A stretch of DNA of 58,353 nt from Bacillus sp. FJAT-45350 (lineage in GTDB: Bacteria > Bacillota > Bacilli > Bacillales > NISU01), in the NCBI RefSeq assembly GCF_002335805.1, contig NZ_NISU01000005.1, forward strand, positions 1 through 58,353. The letters are read 5' to 3'. Under the pieces are notes generated by a model. It was not told the origin of the DNA. It saw nothing but the letters and a program-made list of their open reading frames with translations, and made no database searches. How positions within the stretch are numbered: position 1 is the first letter of the stretch; every line of letters starts with the position of its first letter. Shown piece after piece: positions 50,912-58,353 of the stretch. The translations under genes and the position numbers were made by a program.

Positions 50912-51784
50912 TTACTCTTTATGATAGATTGCATAAACTTCTCGCTTTGGTAAGCCTCTTTCTTTCGCCACTAACTTTATTGCATCCTTTGAACTCATCT
51001 CTTTCTCATCTATGTATTGTTGAATATGTGCATCAACTGTTAGTTCAGCCCACCAATCTTCTACTTTTAATTCAGCTTCAGAGGCTCCTTCAACAATTAA
51101 GCAAAACTCGCCTTTAAGCATCCCATCTTCACACCACTGTAGAACATCTTCAACTGTACCTCTAATAAATTCTTCATGCCTTTTTGTTAACTCTCGACAA
51201 ACAGAGATTTGACGATTGCCAAGAACTTCACTAATTCGTTGAAGAGTATCTTTTAATCGATGTGGTGCTTCATAGAATATAATTGGAACATCTAACATCT
51301 TCAGCTTCTCTAGTTCTTTATTCTTTTCCTTTTTTTGTCGATGTAAGAATCCAAAGAAGTAAAAGTGATCAGTCGGTAATCCTGATGCGACAAGAGCTGT
51401 TAGTGCCGCATTTGCACCTGGAAGTGGAATAACTTTGATCTTTTCCTCTAAACAGCTAACGACAATATCATACCCTGGGTCGGAAATTGCAGGCATCCCT
51501 GCATCACTTACTAATGCAATATTTTTTCCCTCTTTTAATAACTTTAATAAGTTCGAACCACTTGTCTCTTTATTATGTTCATGATAGCTAACAAGCTTAG
51601 TTTCAATCTCAAAATGGTTACATAGCTTAATCGTTTGCCTTGTATCCTCCGCAGCTATCATATCTACTTCTTTCATTAGTCGAATTGCTCGAAAGGTCAT
51701 ATCTTCAAGATTCCCAATCGGGGTTGGTACGAGATAAAGTACCCCACTTTCGGACGTCTGGTCAAAGCTCTTTTGTTGCCACAT
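50912..51784 (-). CDS. rsmI: 16S rRNA C1402 ribose 2'-O-methyltransferase RsmI
   Basis: Methylates the ribose of C1402 in the 30S decoding centre. The start at 51784 ([20 protein letters not shown]) gives 290 residues; the longer frame to 51907 runs through yabB. Tetrapyrrole-methylase-type motifs [13 protein letters not shown] and [14 protein letters not shown] are present. It overlaps yabB by 23 bases. The B. subtilis gene yazA between them is absent. Confidence 0.95.
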   Translation of the reverse strand: MWQQKSFDQTSESGVLYLVPTPIGNLEDMTFRAIRLMKEVDMIAAEDTRQTIKLCNHFEIETKLVSYHEHNKETSGSNLLKLLKEGKNIALVSDAGMPAISDPGYDIVVSCLEEKIKVIPLPGANAALTALVASGLPTDHFYFFGFLHRQKKEKNKELEKLKMLDVPIIFYEAPHRLKDTLQRISEVLGNRQISVCRELTKRHEEFIRGTVEDVLQWCEDGMLKGEFCLIVEGASEAELKVEDWWAELTVDAHIQQYIDEKEMSSKDAIKLVAKERGLPKREVYAIYHKE

Positions 51785-52535
51785 TATGTACACCACTTTC
51801 TCCATAGTAAATCTGTTTAAATTCTTCTGTATAGGCTTGATCTTTGCCATACACATATATCGGTGGTAAACAAGTAACACCTGCTTGTCCATCCTTACTT
51901 CCTTCAACTAAAACCATATTCGCATCCTTATCTACCCTTGGATGAACGAGCTGAATTCGTTTAGGTTCAATTTTATATTTTCTCATATATAACATAATAT
52001 CAGTTAGACGTTCCGGACGATGGACGATAGCTAATTTTCCCTTTTGTCGTAGAAGCTTGCTACTAACACGAATAACATCTTCTAGCGTACAATATATTTC
52101 ATGCCTAGCAATCGCAAAATGGGGATTTTCATTTTGGTCTTTTTCCGATGTCGTTTCAAAATAAGGAGGATTACAAGTTACTACGTCAAACTGCTGTGAC
52201 GTAATTACCTTTGGCAACTCATTTAAGTCTGCTCTCACCATCTCTAATTGGTCACCTAATTCATTTACTTCGACACTACGCCTAGCCATATCAAATAACC
52301 GCTCTTGAATCTCAACCCCATAAATATTTGCCTTACTTCGAGTACTTAAAATTAACGGAATCACACCGTTCCCAGTACATAAGTCAATAATTTTTCCTTT
52401 TCTAATTGGAACATAAGCGAATCTAGCTAGTAGAACTGCATCAACTGAAAAAGAAAAAACATTAGAGCTCTGAATAATTTTCATTTTTTCATCTAATAAG
52501 AAGTCCATCCGCTCCCCATTTTCTAGCATAACCAT
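51762..52535 (-). CDS. yabB: TrmN6-like tRNA1(Val) A37 N6-methyltransferase (YabB)
   Basis: SAM-dependent N6-adenine methyltransferase of 257 residues, with [19 protein letters not shown] as SAM motif and the N6-A/glutamine signature CNPPYFETT. Relatives methylate adenosine 37 in tRNA-Val; target here is inferred from family. AGAGG precedes the ATG. It is followed by rsmI and preceded by a terminator. Confidence 0.9.
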   Translation of the reverse strand: MVMLENGERMDFLLDEKMKIIQSSNVFSFSVDAVLLARFAYVPIRKGKIIDLCTGNGVIPLILSTRSKANIYGVEIQERLFDMARRSVEVNELGDQLEMVRADLNELPKVITSQQFDVVTCNPPYFETTSEKDQNENPHFAIARHEIYCTLEDVIRVSSKLLRQKGKLAIVHRPERLTDIMLYMRKYKIEPKRIQLVHPRVDKDANMVLVEGSKDGQAGVTCLPPIYVYGKDQAYTEEFKQIYYGESGVHNVATKEL

Positions 52536-52609
52536 ATTTAAAGCCTCTTTCTATGTAATATTACTATTATTATACCCTTTAAAAAGCCCTTTTACTGTTT
52601 ACTCTATAA

Positions 52610-52641
52610 GAAAAACGGTCTTTTCACGATGGAAAAGACCG
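52610..52641 (-). terminator. yabA terminator
   Basis: CGGTCTTTTC and GAAAAGACCG (52616-52641) form a 10-bp perfect stem over six bases, followed by GTTTTTC on the minus strand, 37 bases after the yabA stop. It ends the tmk-to-yabA operon. Confidence 0.85.
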
Positions 52642-52678
52642 AGCATGCTTAGGCTATTTAGGAACAGGTTATAGCTCT

Positions 52679-53032
52679 TTATTTTTGATTTAAGAAAGAT
52701 AAGCAAAAGAGACAATCCCCTTCAGAGCGAATACTACCATAATGAGTATTACAAATATGAAAGCCTTCTTGATATAAGCGAGCAAGATTATCATATCCTT
52801 CGCCGATATTTTTCTTCTCAGGCTCCTTGCTCGTGTCTTCTTTTGTTTCGGATTCAATTTCTGGACCTTTACTATCCATTCGATTTCTTAAATTTTCATT
52901 CTCAATTTTTAAATAGTGATTCTCTTCAATTAGCATTGCTAATTGTTCTTTTAATCCTCTCAACTCATTGTGTAAGTCACCAATACGCTCTTCTATATGA
53001 CTTACTTGTGAAAAGATTTCCTGCTTGTCCAC
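52679..53032 (-). CDS. yabA: Replication initiation control protein YabA
   Basis: Links DnaA and DnaN and prevents excess initiation. The N-terminal half is a leucine-zipper-like coiled coil (about 10-55), and the C-terminus holds a zinc site [19 protein letters not shown]. The GTG start has GAGGTGGAG upstream. 117 residues is normal. It sits with holB and ricT in the same operon. Confidence 0.95.
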   Translation of the reverse strand: MDKQEIFSQVSHIEERIGDLHNELRGLKEQLAMLIEENHYLKIENENLRNRMDSKGPEIESETKEDTSKEPEKKNIGEGYDNLARLYQEGFHICNTHYGSIRSEGDCLFCLSFLNQK

Positions 53033-53047
53033 GTTAGCTCCACCTCA

Positions 53048-53875
53048 TTATTCTGTGGCTTGCATCGGAACTGCCCCTTCATTTACTAATTCTTCAAGGG
53101 TGAACTCAACAACTCGCTCTTGTTCGTACAAATCCACTTGAATCAAGCTCTCTAGTATATTCAAGCCAACCACTCGACCTCTACCCTGAGATGTATGAAT
53201 GTCCTTGCCGAGGTCAGGTAAGGCCTTCTTTGCAGACTCATAATGGTCATTTTCATACTTCAAACAACACATCAATCGCCCACATAATCCTGAAATTTTC
53301 GCCGGATTTAATGATAGGTTTTGATCCTTTGCCATTTTAATTGAAACTGGCTCAAAATCTCCTAGAAATGACGAGCAGCAAAGAACTCGACCACATGGTC
53401 CAATTCCGCCAAGCATTTTTGCCTCATCACGAACACCAATTTGTCGAAGCTCAATCCTTGTTCGGAAAATAGATGCTAAATCTTTTACAAGGTCACGAAA
53501 GTCTATTCTACCATCTGCGGTGAAGTAGAAAAGAACCTTGTTTCGGTCAAACGTATATTCAACATCTACTAGCTTCATATCCAATTTATGTTCAGAGATC
53601 TTTTCTATACATACGTCAAACGCTTTTTGCGCTGCCTCTTTATTTTCCTCTACCACTAATTTATCCTTGCTATCAGCGATACGAATCACTTGCTTTAACG
53701 GAAGGACGACATCGTTTTCGCCAACTTCCTTCTTCTCAATGACAACTTTTCCATATTCAATGCCACGAGATGTTTCAACAATGACCCATTCACCCTTAGG
53801 CAAGTCAAATTCGCCAGGAGAAAAATAATAAATCTTTCCTGCTTTCTTAAATCGAACACCTACAACGTGATGCAC
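53048..53875 (-). CDS. ricT: RicT (YaaT), PSP1-domain protein
   Basis: Part of the RicAFT complex, which carries iron-sulfur clusters and stimulates Spo0A phosphorylation and RNase Y. The PSP1 domain carries the cysteine set CGRVLCCSSFL and GLCGRLMCCLKYEN, needed for the cluster. The GTG start gives 275 residues, the usual length. It follows holB closely. Confidence 0.95.
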   Translation of the reverse strand: MHHVVGVRFKKAGKIYYFSPGEFDLPKGEWVIVETSRGIEYGKVVIEKKEVGENDVVLPLKQVIRIADSKDKLVVEENKEAAQKAFDVCIEKISEHKLDMKLVDVEYTFDRNKVLFYFTADGRIDFRDLVKDLASIFRTRIELRQIGVRDEAKMLGGIGPCGRVLCCSSFLGDFEPVSIKMAKDQNLSLNPAKISGLCGRLMCCLKYENDHYESAKKALPDLGKDIHTSQGRGRVVGLNILESLIQVDLYEQERVVEFTLEELVNEGAVPMQATE

Positions 53876-53881
53876 AATTGA

Positions 53882-54868
53882 TTATCCCTCCTGTAATCTG
53901 AGCAACAACTTTTCCATTAATAGTTGTGGATTTACATTTGCACTCAGATGTCTCTTAGCTTCCAATATGGCAGTCATTTGTCTGCTGATTCTTCCTTGTG
54001 AACTATAGAGACTGTCATTTACTAATCGCTCTTTCTGATCAATATAAACCAAATCATTATCTTCATTTATATGAGTATATAATAAATCTCTATACCATAA
54101 GAGTAATAAATCTAAGCCTAAATCTAACTGTTCCTTTCCTTTAAAAAGGTCTAGCCATTTATCTTGAAGTGTAAATAACACTTGGTGTGGACGATTTTGA
54201 ATCTCCTCCGTCAATTGTATCACTAGATTTCTTGCTTGTACAACCCAGTCATTTTCAGAAAAACGCTCTGCTTCATTTAAATCCGTTGTTATTGCTGATA
54301 ATAGACTTGCTACAGAGGAAGAAACACCATCATTTACTAGCCTTTTGTAGAGGTCCATTGGAGATAAAGGTGTAAAGGATAGGATCTGACTTCTAGATAA
54401 TACCGTATCTAATAGCTGATGGAGACTTTCTGTTAGTAGAACAGCGACTGTTGGTGCTGTTGGTTCTTCTAGAAACTTTAGTAGGCTATTGGCAGCACTC
54501 GCAGTCATTTTATCTGCATGCTCAATAATATAAAACTTCTTCTTCGATTCCATTCCACGATAGGAAAATTCCTTTTGTAATAACTCCACTTGCGATTTTT
54601 TTATCGATTGACCTTCAGGCTCGATAACATGAACATCAGGGTGATTTTTAGATGAAATACGCTTACAGTCCACACATTCTTGACATGGGTCTAATCCGTG
54701 TTTTTGTTCACAAAAGTAACTTTTCGCCAATTGATAGGCAACTTTCTTTTTTCCTGAACCCCTTTGCCCTTCAAATACATAAGCATGAGCTATCCGGTTC
54801 TTTTCAATACTGTTCTTTAATATCGTTACTACTTTTTCTTGCGTCTCTGCAAGCTCATTCCAACTCAT
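53882..54868 (-). CDS. holB: DNA polymerase III delta' subunit
   Basis: Clamp-loader subunit. The ATG at 54868 (MSWNELAETQEKVVTILKNS) has AAGGTG 8 bases upstream and gives 328 residues. The ATPase-fold N-terminus has GQRGSGKKKVA as P-loop relic, then a zinc module with four cysteines (CQECVDCKR) and FLEEPTAPTVAVLLT. It follows darA; the B. subtilis gene yaaR between them is absent. Confidence 0.94.
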   Translation of the reverse strand: MSWNELAETQEKVVTILKNSIEKNRIAHAYVFEGQRGSGKKKVAYQLAKSYFCEQKHGLDPCQECVDCKRISSKNHPDVHVIEPEGQSIKKSQVELLQKEFSYRGMESKKKFYIIEHADKMTASAANSLLKFLEEPTAPTVAVLLTESLHQLLDTVLSRSQILSFTPLSPMDLYKRLVNDGVSSSVASLLSAITTDLNEAERFSENDWVVQARNLVIQLTEEIQNRPHQVLFTLQDKWLDLFKGKEQLDLGLDLLLLWYRDLLYTHINEDNDLVYIDQKERLVNDSLYSSQGRISRQMTAILEAKRHLSANVNPQLLMEKLLLRLQEG

Positions 54869-54888
54869 CCTCTTCACACCTTAACCAC

Positions 54889-55862
<974 letters not shown>

Positions 55863-55886
55863 AAAAACAAACCTCTTTTCTACTTA

Positions 55887-57323
55887 TTACACATCGAATA
55901 CGATAATTCCTTTTGTAAGTATTTGTGAATGTCCTTGAAATCGAGCTCCTCGACTAGCCATATACTTTATATCTTCTATATGTACTTCTCTAATTTCTTC
56001 TCCTGCCATGAGAACAGGAATACCTGGTGGATATGTCACCACATGCTCTGCAATAATTTCACCACAAGCATCATCTAATTGAATTTTCTTTGTAGAGTAT
56101 TCATCCATTTTTGAGTAAGGGATAACTAACATTCCTATTCTACTGTTATCTTTTGTAAAAAAAGAATCTTTCATATTATTCGTAAGAGGCTTTAAGTGTA
56201 CCAAGGATTCTTTAACCTTTGTAAGTAGCCTTTCACTTTCAAATGGAGCTAGTGGTAATACAAAAAGAACTTTCGTATCATCTGCTAGTTCAGAATATAT
56301 GCCAACACTCTCTAATAAAGACTGTAATTCATACCCTGTAGCATCACAATTACTTTTCACTGTAATTTTCAATGGATCTATTATTACCTCTTCAGACTCT
56401 ATCACTTTAATTTGTGGAATTTGTTTCAATCCCTGTTGAAACTTCTCTATCGCCTCATGTATTTCTTTTTTTTTATTATCAGTTAATGTTGCAATATAGG
56501 ACCTAGCAATATCTAATGAAGCCATTAATGGATAGGATGGACTACTAGATTGAAGCGTTTGTAAATACATTCTTACTCGTTCTTTAGAAATAATCTCACT
56601 ATTGAAATGAAGAAACGATGCCATCGTCATTGCCGGTAATGTTTTATGTGCAGACTGAACAACAATATCTGCCCCTTGTGATAAAGCTGATGCAGGGAAT
56701 GGACCTCCAATACCAAAATGAGCACCGTGAGCTTCATCAACTAATACTGGCACCTTGTATGTATGTGCTAACGAAATAATGTCTTTCAAAGGTGTAGCCA
56801 CACCGTAATATGTTGGGTTCGTTAGAATGAGAGCTTTAACATCTGGATGTTCTTTTAACGCGCTCAAAATGGTTTCGTAACTTACACCTGTTGTCAAGCC
56901 AAGTTCCTTATTATAATCTGGTGTAAGGAAAACAGGTGTTACATCAGCAAGCTTTAAACCGCTCATAACTGATTTATGACTATCTCTCTGGACAAACACT
57001 TTATCCCCTGAACGACAAGCTGCTAATATCATCGCTAAGTTACCAACTGTTGTGCCTCCTACTAAAAAGAAACTTTGCTCTGCTCCATAAAAGGCAGCTG
57101 TTAAATCTTGAGCTTCTTTAATTACCTCTTCTGGGTCATGTAGGTCATCAAGTCCTGTAAGCTCTGTCAGATCAAGCTTCAATATATTATCAAACCATTT
57201 CCTTGATTGCGTAGGAAAAGCCATTCCATTTTTATGTCCTGGAACATGCAAAGAAGCAACATCGATATGTTCACTATGAGAAACCATACGCGTAAATAGA
57301 GGTGTAATAAAATGATTATCCAT
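55887..57323 (-). CDS. yaaO: PLP-dependent Orn/Lys/Arg decarboxylase family protein (YaaO)
   Basis: Fold-type I decarboxylase of 478 residues, from the ATG at 57323 behind AAAGGAAGA. HVPGHKNGMAFP is N-terminal, and the PLP lysine lies in QSAHKTLPAMTMASFLHF. DEAHGAHFG holds the cofactor aspartate. Members decarboxylate lysine, arginine or ornithine to polyamines; the substrate here is not decidable. It precedes tmk. Confidence 0.9.
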   Translation of the reverse strand: MDNHFITPLFTRMVSHSEHIDVASLHVPGHKNGMAFPTQSRKWFDNILKLDLTELTGLDDLHDPEEVIKEAQDLTAAFYGAEQSFFLVGGTTVGNLAMILAACRSGDKVFVQRDSHKSVMSGLKLADVTPVFLTPDYNKELGLTTGVSYETILSALKEHPDVKALILTNPTYYGVATPLKDIISLAHTYKVPVLVDEAHGAHFGIGGPFPASALSQGADIVVQSAHKTLPAMTMASFLHFNSEIISKERVRMYLQTLQSSSPSYPLMASLDIARSYIATLTDNKKKEIHEAIEKFQQGLKQIPQIKVIESEEVIIDPLKITVKSNCDATGYELQSLLESVGIYSELADDTKVLFVLPLAPFESERLLTKVKESLVHLKPLTNNMKDSFFTKDNSRIGMLVIPYSKMDEYSTKKIQLDDACGEIIAEHVVTYPPGIPVLMAGEEIREVHIEDIKYMASRGARFQGHSQILTKGIIVFDV

Positions 57324-57406
57324 ATTCTCTTCCTTTATAGATAGAATTGTCATATCCAAGTAATACGTTAATTATAAAGGATTTCGCAACCGAATGAAAT
57401 TAACAC

Positions 57407-57448
57407 AAAAAAGAGATTACCTTATAATCTTAAGGCAACCTCTTTTTT
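57407..57448 (-). terminator. csfB terminator
   Basis: The arms AAAAAAGAG...CCTTA and TAAGG...CTCTTTTTT form a long stem with two mismatches, T-rich on the minus strand, 40 bases after the csfB stop. Confidence 0.85.
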
Positions 57449-57487
57449 AGAATATAACGGATGATTAAAGCAGTAATTATTTTTGCT

Positions 57488-57694
57488 TTAACCACTCGTT
57501 GGTAGCTTTATTTTCCTAAGTTTTTTTAAGTAGTAGTGATAGTATTCGTCGTTTGTATCGGTAAGTACCATTTTTCTTTCACAGCACTCACAAATAAAGT
57601 GTTCAAATAAATGAATGCCTGATGTTTTTTTCTCTTCACAAACTAAACAAGTTTCTCCAATTTCGGCGACATGGTTATTAATCGTATCCATCAT
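57488..57694 (-). CDS. csfB: Sigma-G inhibitor Gin (CsfB)
   Basis: Small zinc protein that blocks premature sigma-G activity. The 68 residues have two CxxC pairs, TCLVCEEKKTSGIHLFEH and FICECCERK. GGGGGTG precedes two adjacent ATG codons (57694 and 57691); either could be used. It is the first gene after the rrn operon, as in B. subtilis, with a candidate sigma-F promoter. Confidence 0.92.
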   Translation of the reverse strand: MMDTINNHVAEIGETCLVCEEKKTSGIHLFEHFICECCERKMVLTDTNDEYYHYYLKKLRKIKLPTSG

Positions 57695-57711
57695 CCTTCA
57701 CCCCCAGTACC

Positions 57712-57741
57712 AGTAATCGCCAAATAAAACTTAAAATATAC
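57712..57741 (-). promoter_or_regulatory. Candidate sigma-F promoter of csfB
   Basis: GTATA (57737-57741) and GGCGATTACT (57712-57721) are 15 bases apart on the minus strand, the sigma-F spacing. The -10 matches only part of GGnnAnAnT. csfB is sigma-F-dependent in B. subtilis. Confidence 0.5.
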
Positions 57742-58011
57742 TTTTTTAAAAATTTTCTTTCATTTCGCTTTAATTACTTGGGTTATTGGAAGGCATTTGT
57801 CTATTCCTTAAACTATATGTAGTTCCTAGCTCAACTGTGTCTGTCTGCATTGAAATAGTTGCGTACAAATTTAAGAATATAAGGCAACGAAACACCCATT
57901 CTCACTAAATACCCTATATAGAGTTGTACTAATCATGGCTTTTTAATTTTATTAAAAAGGGGTAGAGAAATCACAGTAGAAAGAAAGAGTGAATCAGAAT
58001 TATAAATTGAT
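57742..58011. other. Gap between csfB promoter and rrn tail, no gene seen
   Basis: About 270 AT-rich bases with no open frame of note and no recognisable RNA. The B. subtilis genes xpaC and yaaN, which follow csfB, are not found in the window. Confidence 0.6.
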
Positions 58012-58017
58012 TCAACG

Positions 58018-58045
58018 AAAAAAGCACCCTTTTAAAGGATGCTTT
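58018..58045 (-). terminator. Second rrn-type terminator
   Basis: A copy of the rrn terminator (AAAGCACCCTTT and AAAGGATGCTTT, stem with one mismatch, T-run on the minus strand), about 230 bases beyond the true one at 58274-58303. The two 55-57-base tails are nearly identical through the 5S end. Confidence 0.85.
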
Positions 58046-58051
58046 ACAATT

Positions 58052-58066
58052 ACCTAGCAACGTCCT
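58052..58066 (-). pseudogene. 5S rRNA 3' end remnant
   Basis: ACCTAGCAACGTCCT is the exact complement of the 5S 3' end seen at 58310-58324. Further 5S sequence, TCTCGCAGGG, resumes at 58156-58165 after an 89-base insert, then the match ends. It is a broken second 5S tail. Confidence 0.7.
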
Positions 58067-58155
58067 GGCTCATACCTTTTCTTCTACGGGGATGGCAGAT
58101 CATGATGCTTAAGCTATGATGTTTTTCATGTTGTTTTACGAAGAAAAGGTATTCG
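58067..58155. mobile_element. 89-base inverted-repeat element in the 5S remnant
   Basis: ATACCTTTTCTTC (58072-58084) and GAAGAAAAGGTAT (58140-58152) are perfect 13-base inverted ends. A GCTTAAGC palindrome sits at 58107-58114, close to the centre. It carries no gene. A miniature inverted-repeat element is the simplest reading, but no clean target-site duplication is visible. Confidence 0.4.
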
Positions 58156-58273
58156 TCTCGCAGGGAGACATGAAGTTATTCTATGAAGTCTTTCACGATG
58201 CATCCATCGGCTTATTCAAGGAAGATGTTGACTCTTCGAGCCAATCGCTCTTCAGCTTTGTACTTCATCAACG

Positions 58274-58303
58274 AAAAAAAGCATCCTTATAAAAGGATGC
58301 TTT
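58274..58303 (-). terminator. rrn operon terminator
   Basis: AAAGCATCCTT (58278-58288) and AAGGATGCTTT (58293-58303) form a perfect stem with TTTTTTT on the minus strand, 7 bases after the 5S end. Confidence 0.9.
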
Positions 58304-58309
58304 ACATTT

Positions 58310-58353
58310 ACCTAGCAACGTCCTACTCTCGCAGGGGGAAGCCCCCAACTACC
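58310..58353 (-). rRNA. 5S rRNA, 3' 44 bases
   Basis: Read on the minus strand the bases contain GGGGGCTTCCCCCTGCGAGA and end GTAGGACGTTGCTAGGT, the 3' part of a Bacillus 5S rRNA. The rest, with 23S and 16S, lies beyond the right edge. In B. subtilis the rrnA operon occupies this place before csfB. Confidence 0.92.

Overview
The window looks like a chromosome segment near the replication origin of a low-GC, endospore-forming Bacillaceae bacterium. The gene order follows the Bacillus subtilis csfB-to-lysS interval, and nearly everything reads on the minus strand, so biological order runs from high to low coordinates. The interval sits between two rRNA operons. The last 44 bases of a 5S rRNA and its terminator lie at the right end, and the leader plus tandem P1/P2 promoters of the next rRNA operon lie at the left end. 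The mix of a NurA/HerA pair beside abrB and metS, a YjjP/YjjB-type exporter pair beside tilS, and the loss of several B. subtilis genes fits a Bacillaceae relative rather than B. subtilis itself. I cannot name the species.

From right to left the layout is as follows. First comes csfB (Gin), a YaaO-like decarboxylase, and the tmk-darA-holB-ricT-yabA group for dTMP synthesis, c-di-AMP sensing and replication control. Then come trmN6-like yabB, rsmI, the opposite-strand transition-state regulator abrB, nurA-herA, metS behind a T-box leader, tatD and yabE. Next are rnmV-ksgA, the sporulation protease yabG, veg, sspF, ispE, purR-ridA, spoVG, glmU-prs, the general-stress gene ctc, pth, fin, mfd and spoVT. 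They are followed by yabM-mazG-rqcP, yabP-yabQ-divIC, yabR, one tRNA-Met, spoIIE, yabS-yabT, yjjP/yjjB-like genes, tilS-hprT-ftsH, coaX, hslO and cysK. The folate operon (pabB-pabA-pabC-folP-folB-folK-yazB-dusB) and lysS close the interval.

The genes fall into a few programs. One is sporulation: Spo0A targets abrB and spoIIE, then genes with candidate sigma-F, sigma-G, sigma-H and sigma-K promoters. Others are folate, translation and tRNA maintenance, DNA replication and repair, and nucleotide or cell-wall precursor supply. Regulatory sites can be read directly: canonical sigma-A promoters for yabE, veg, metS, abrB and glmU, a sigma-B site for ctc, 0A boxes at abrB and spoIIE, a Met T-box, and many hairpin terminators.

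The least explained material is intergenic. At least five gaps carry arrays with a strict 7-base period built on AATTATG or its complement. A GC-rich nested palindrome lies between coaX and hslO. Next to the right-hand rRNA operon is a second, broken 5S tail with its own terminator, interrupted by a short element with 13-base inverted ends. The yabE-tatD gap holds plus-strand ribosome-binding-like sites and a hairpin with no assigned gene. Compared with B. subtilis, xpaC, yaaN, yaaR, yazA, yacD and the tRNA-Glu next to tRNA-Met are missing.
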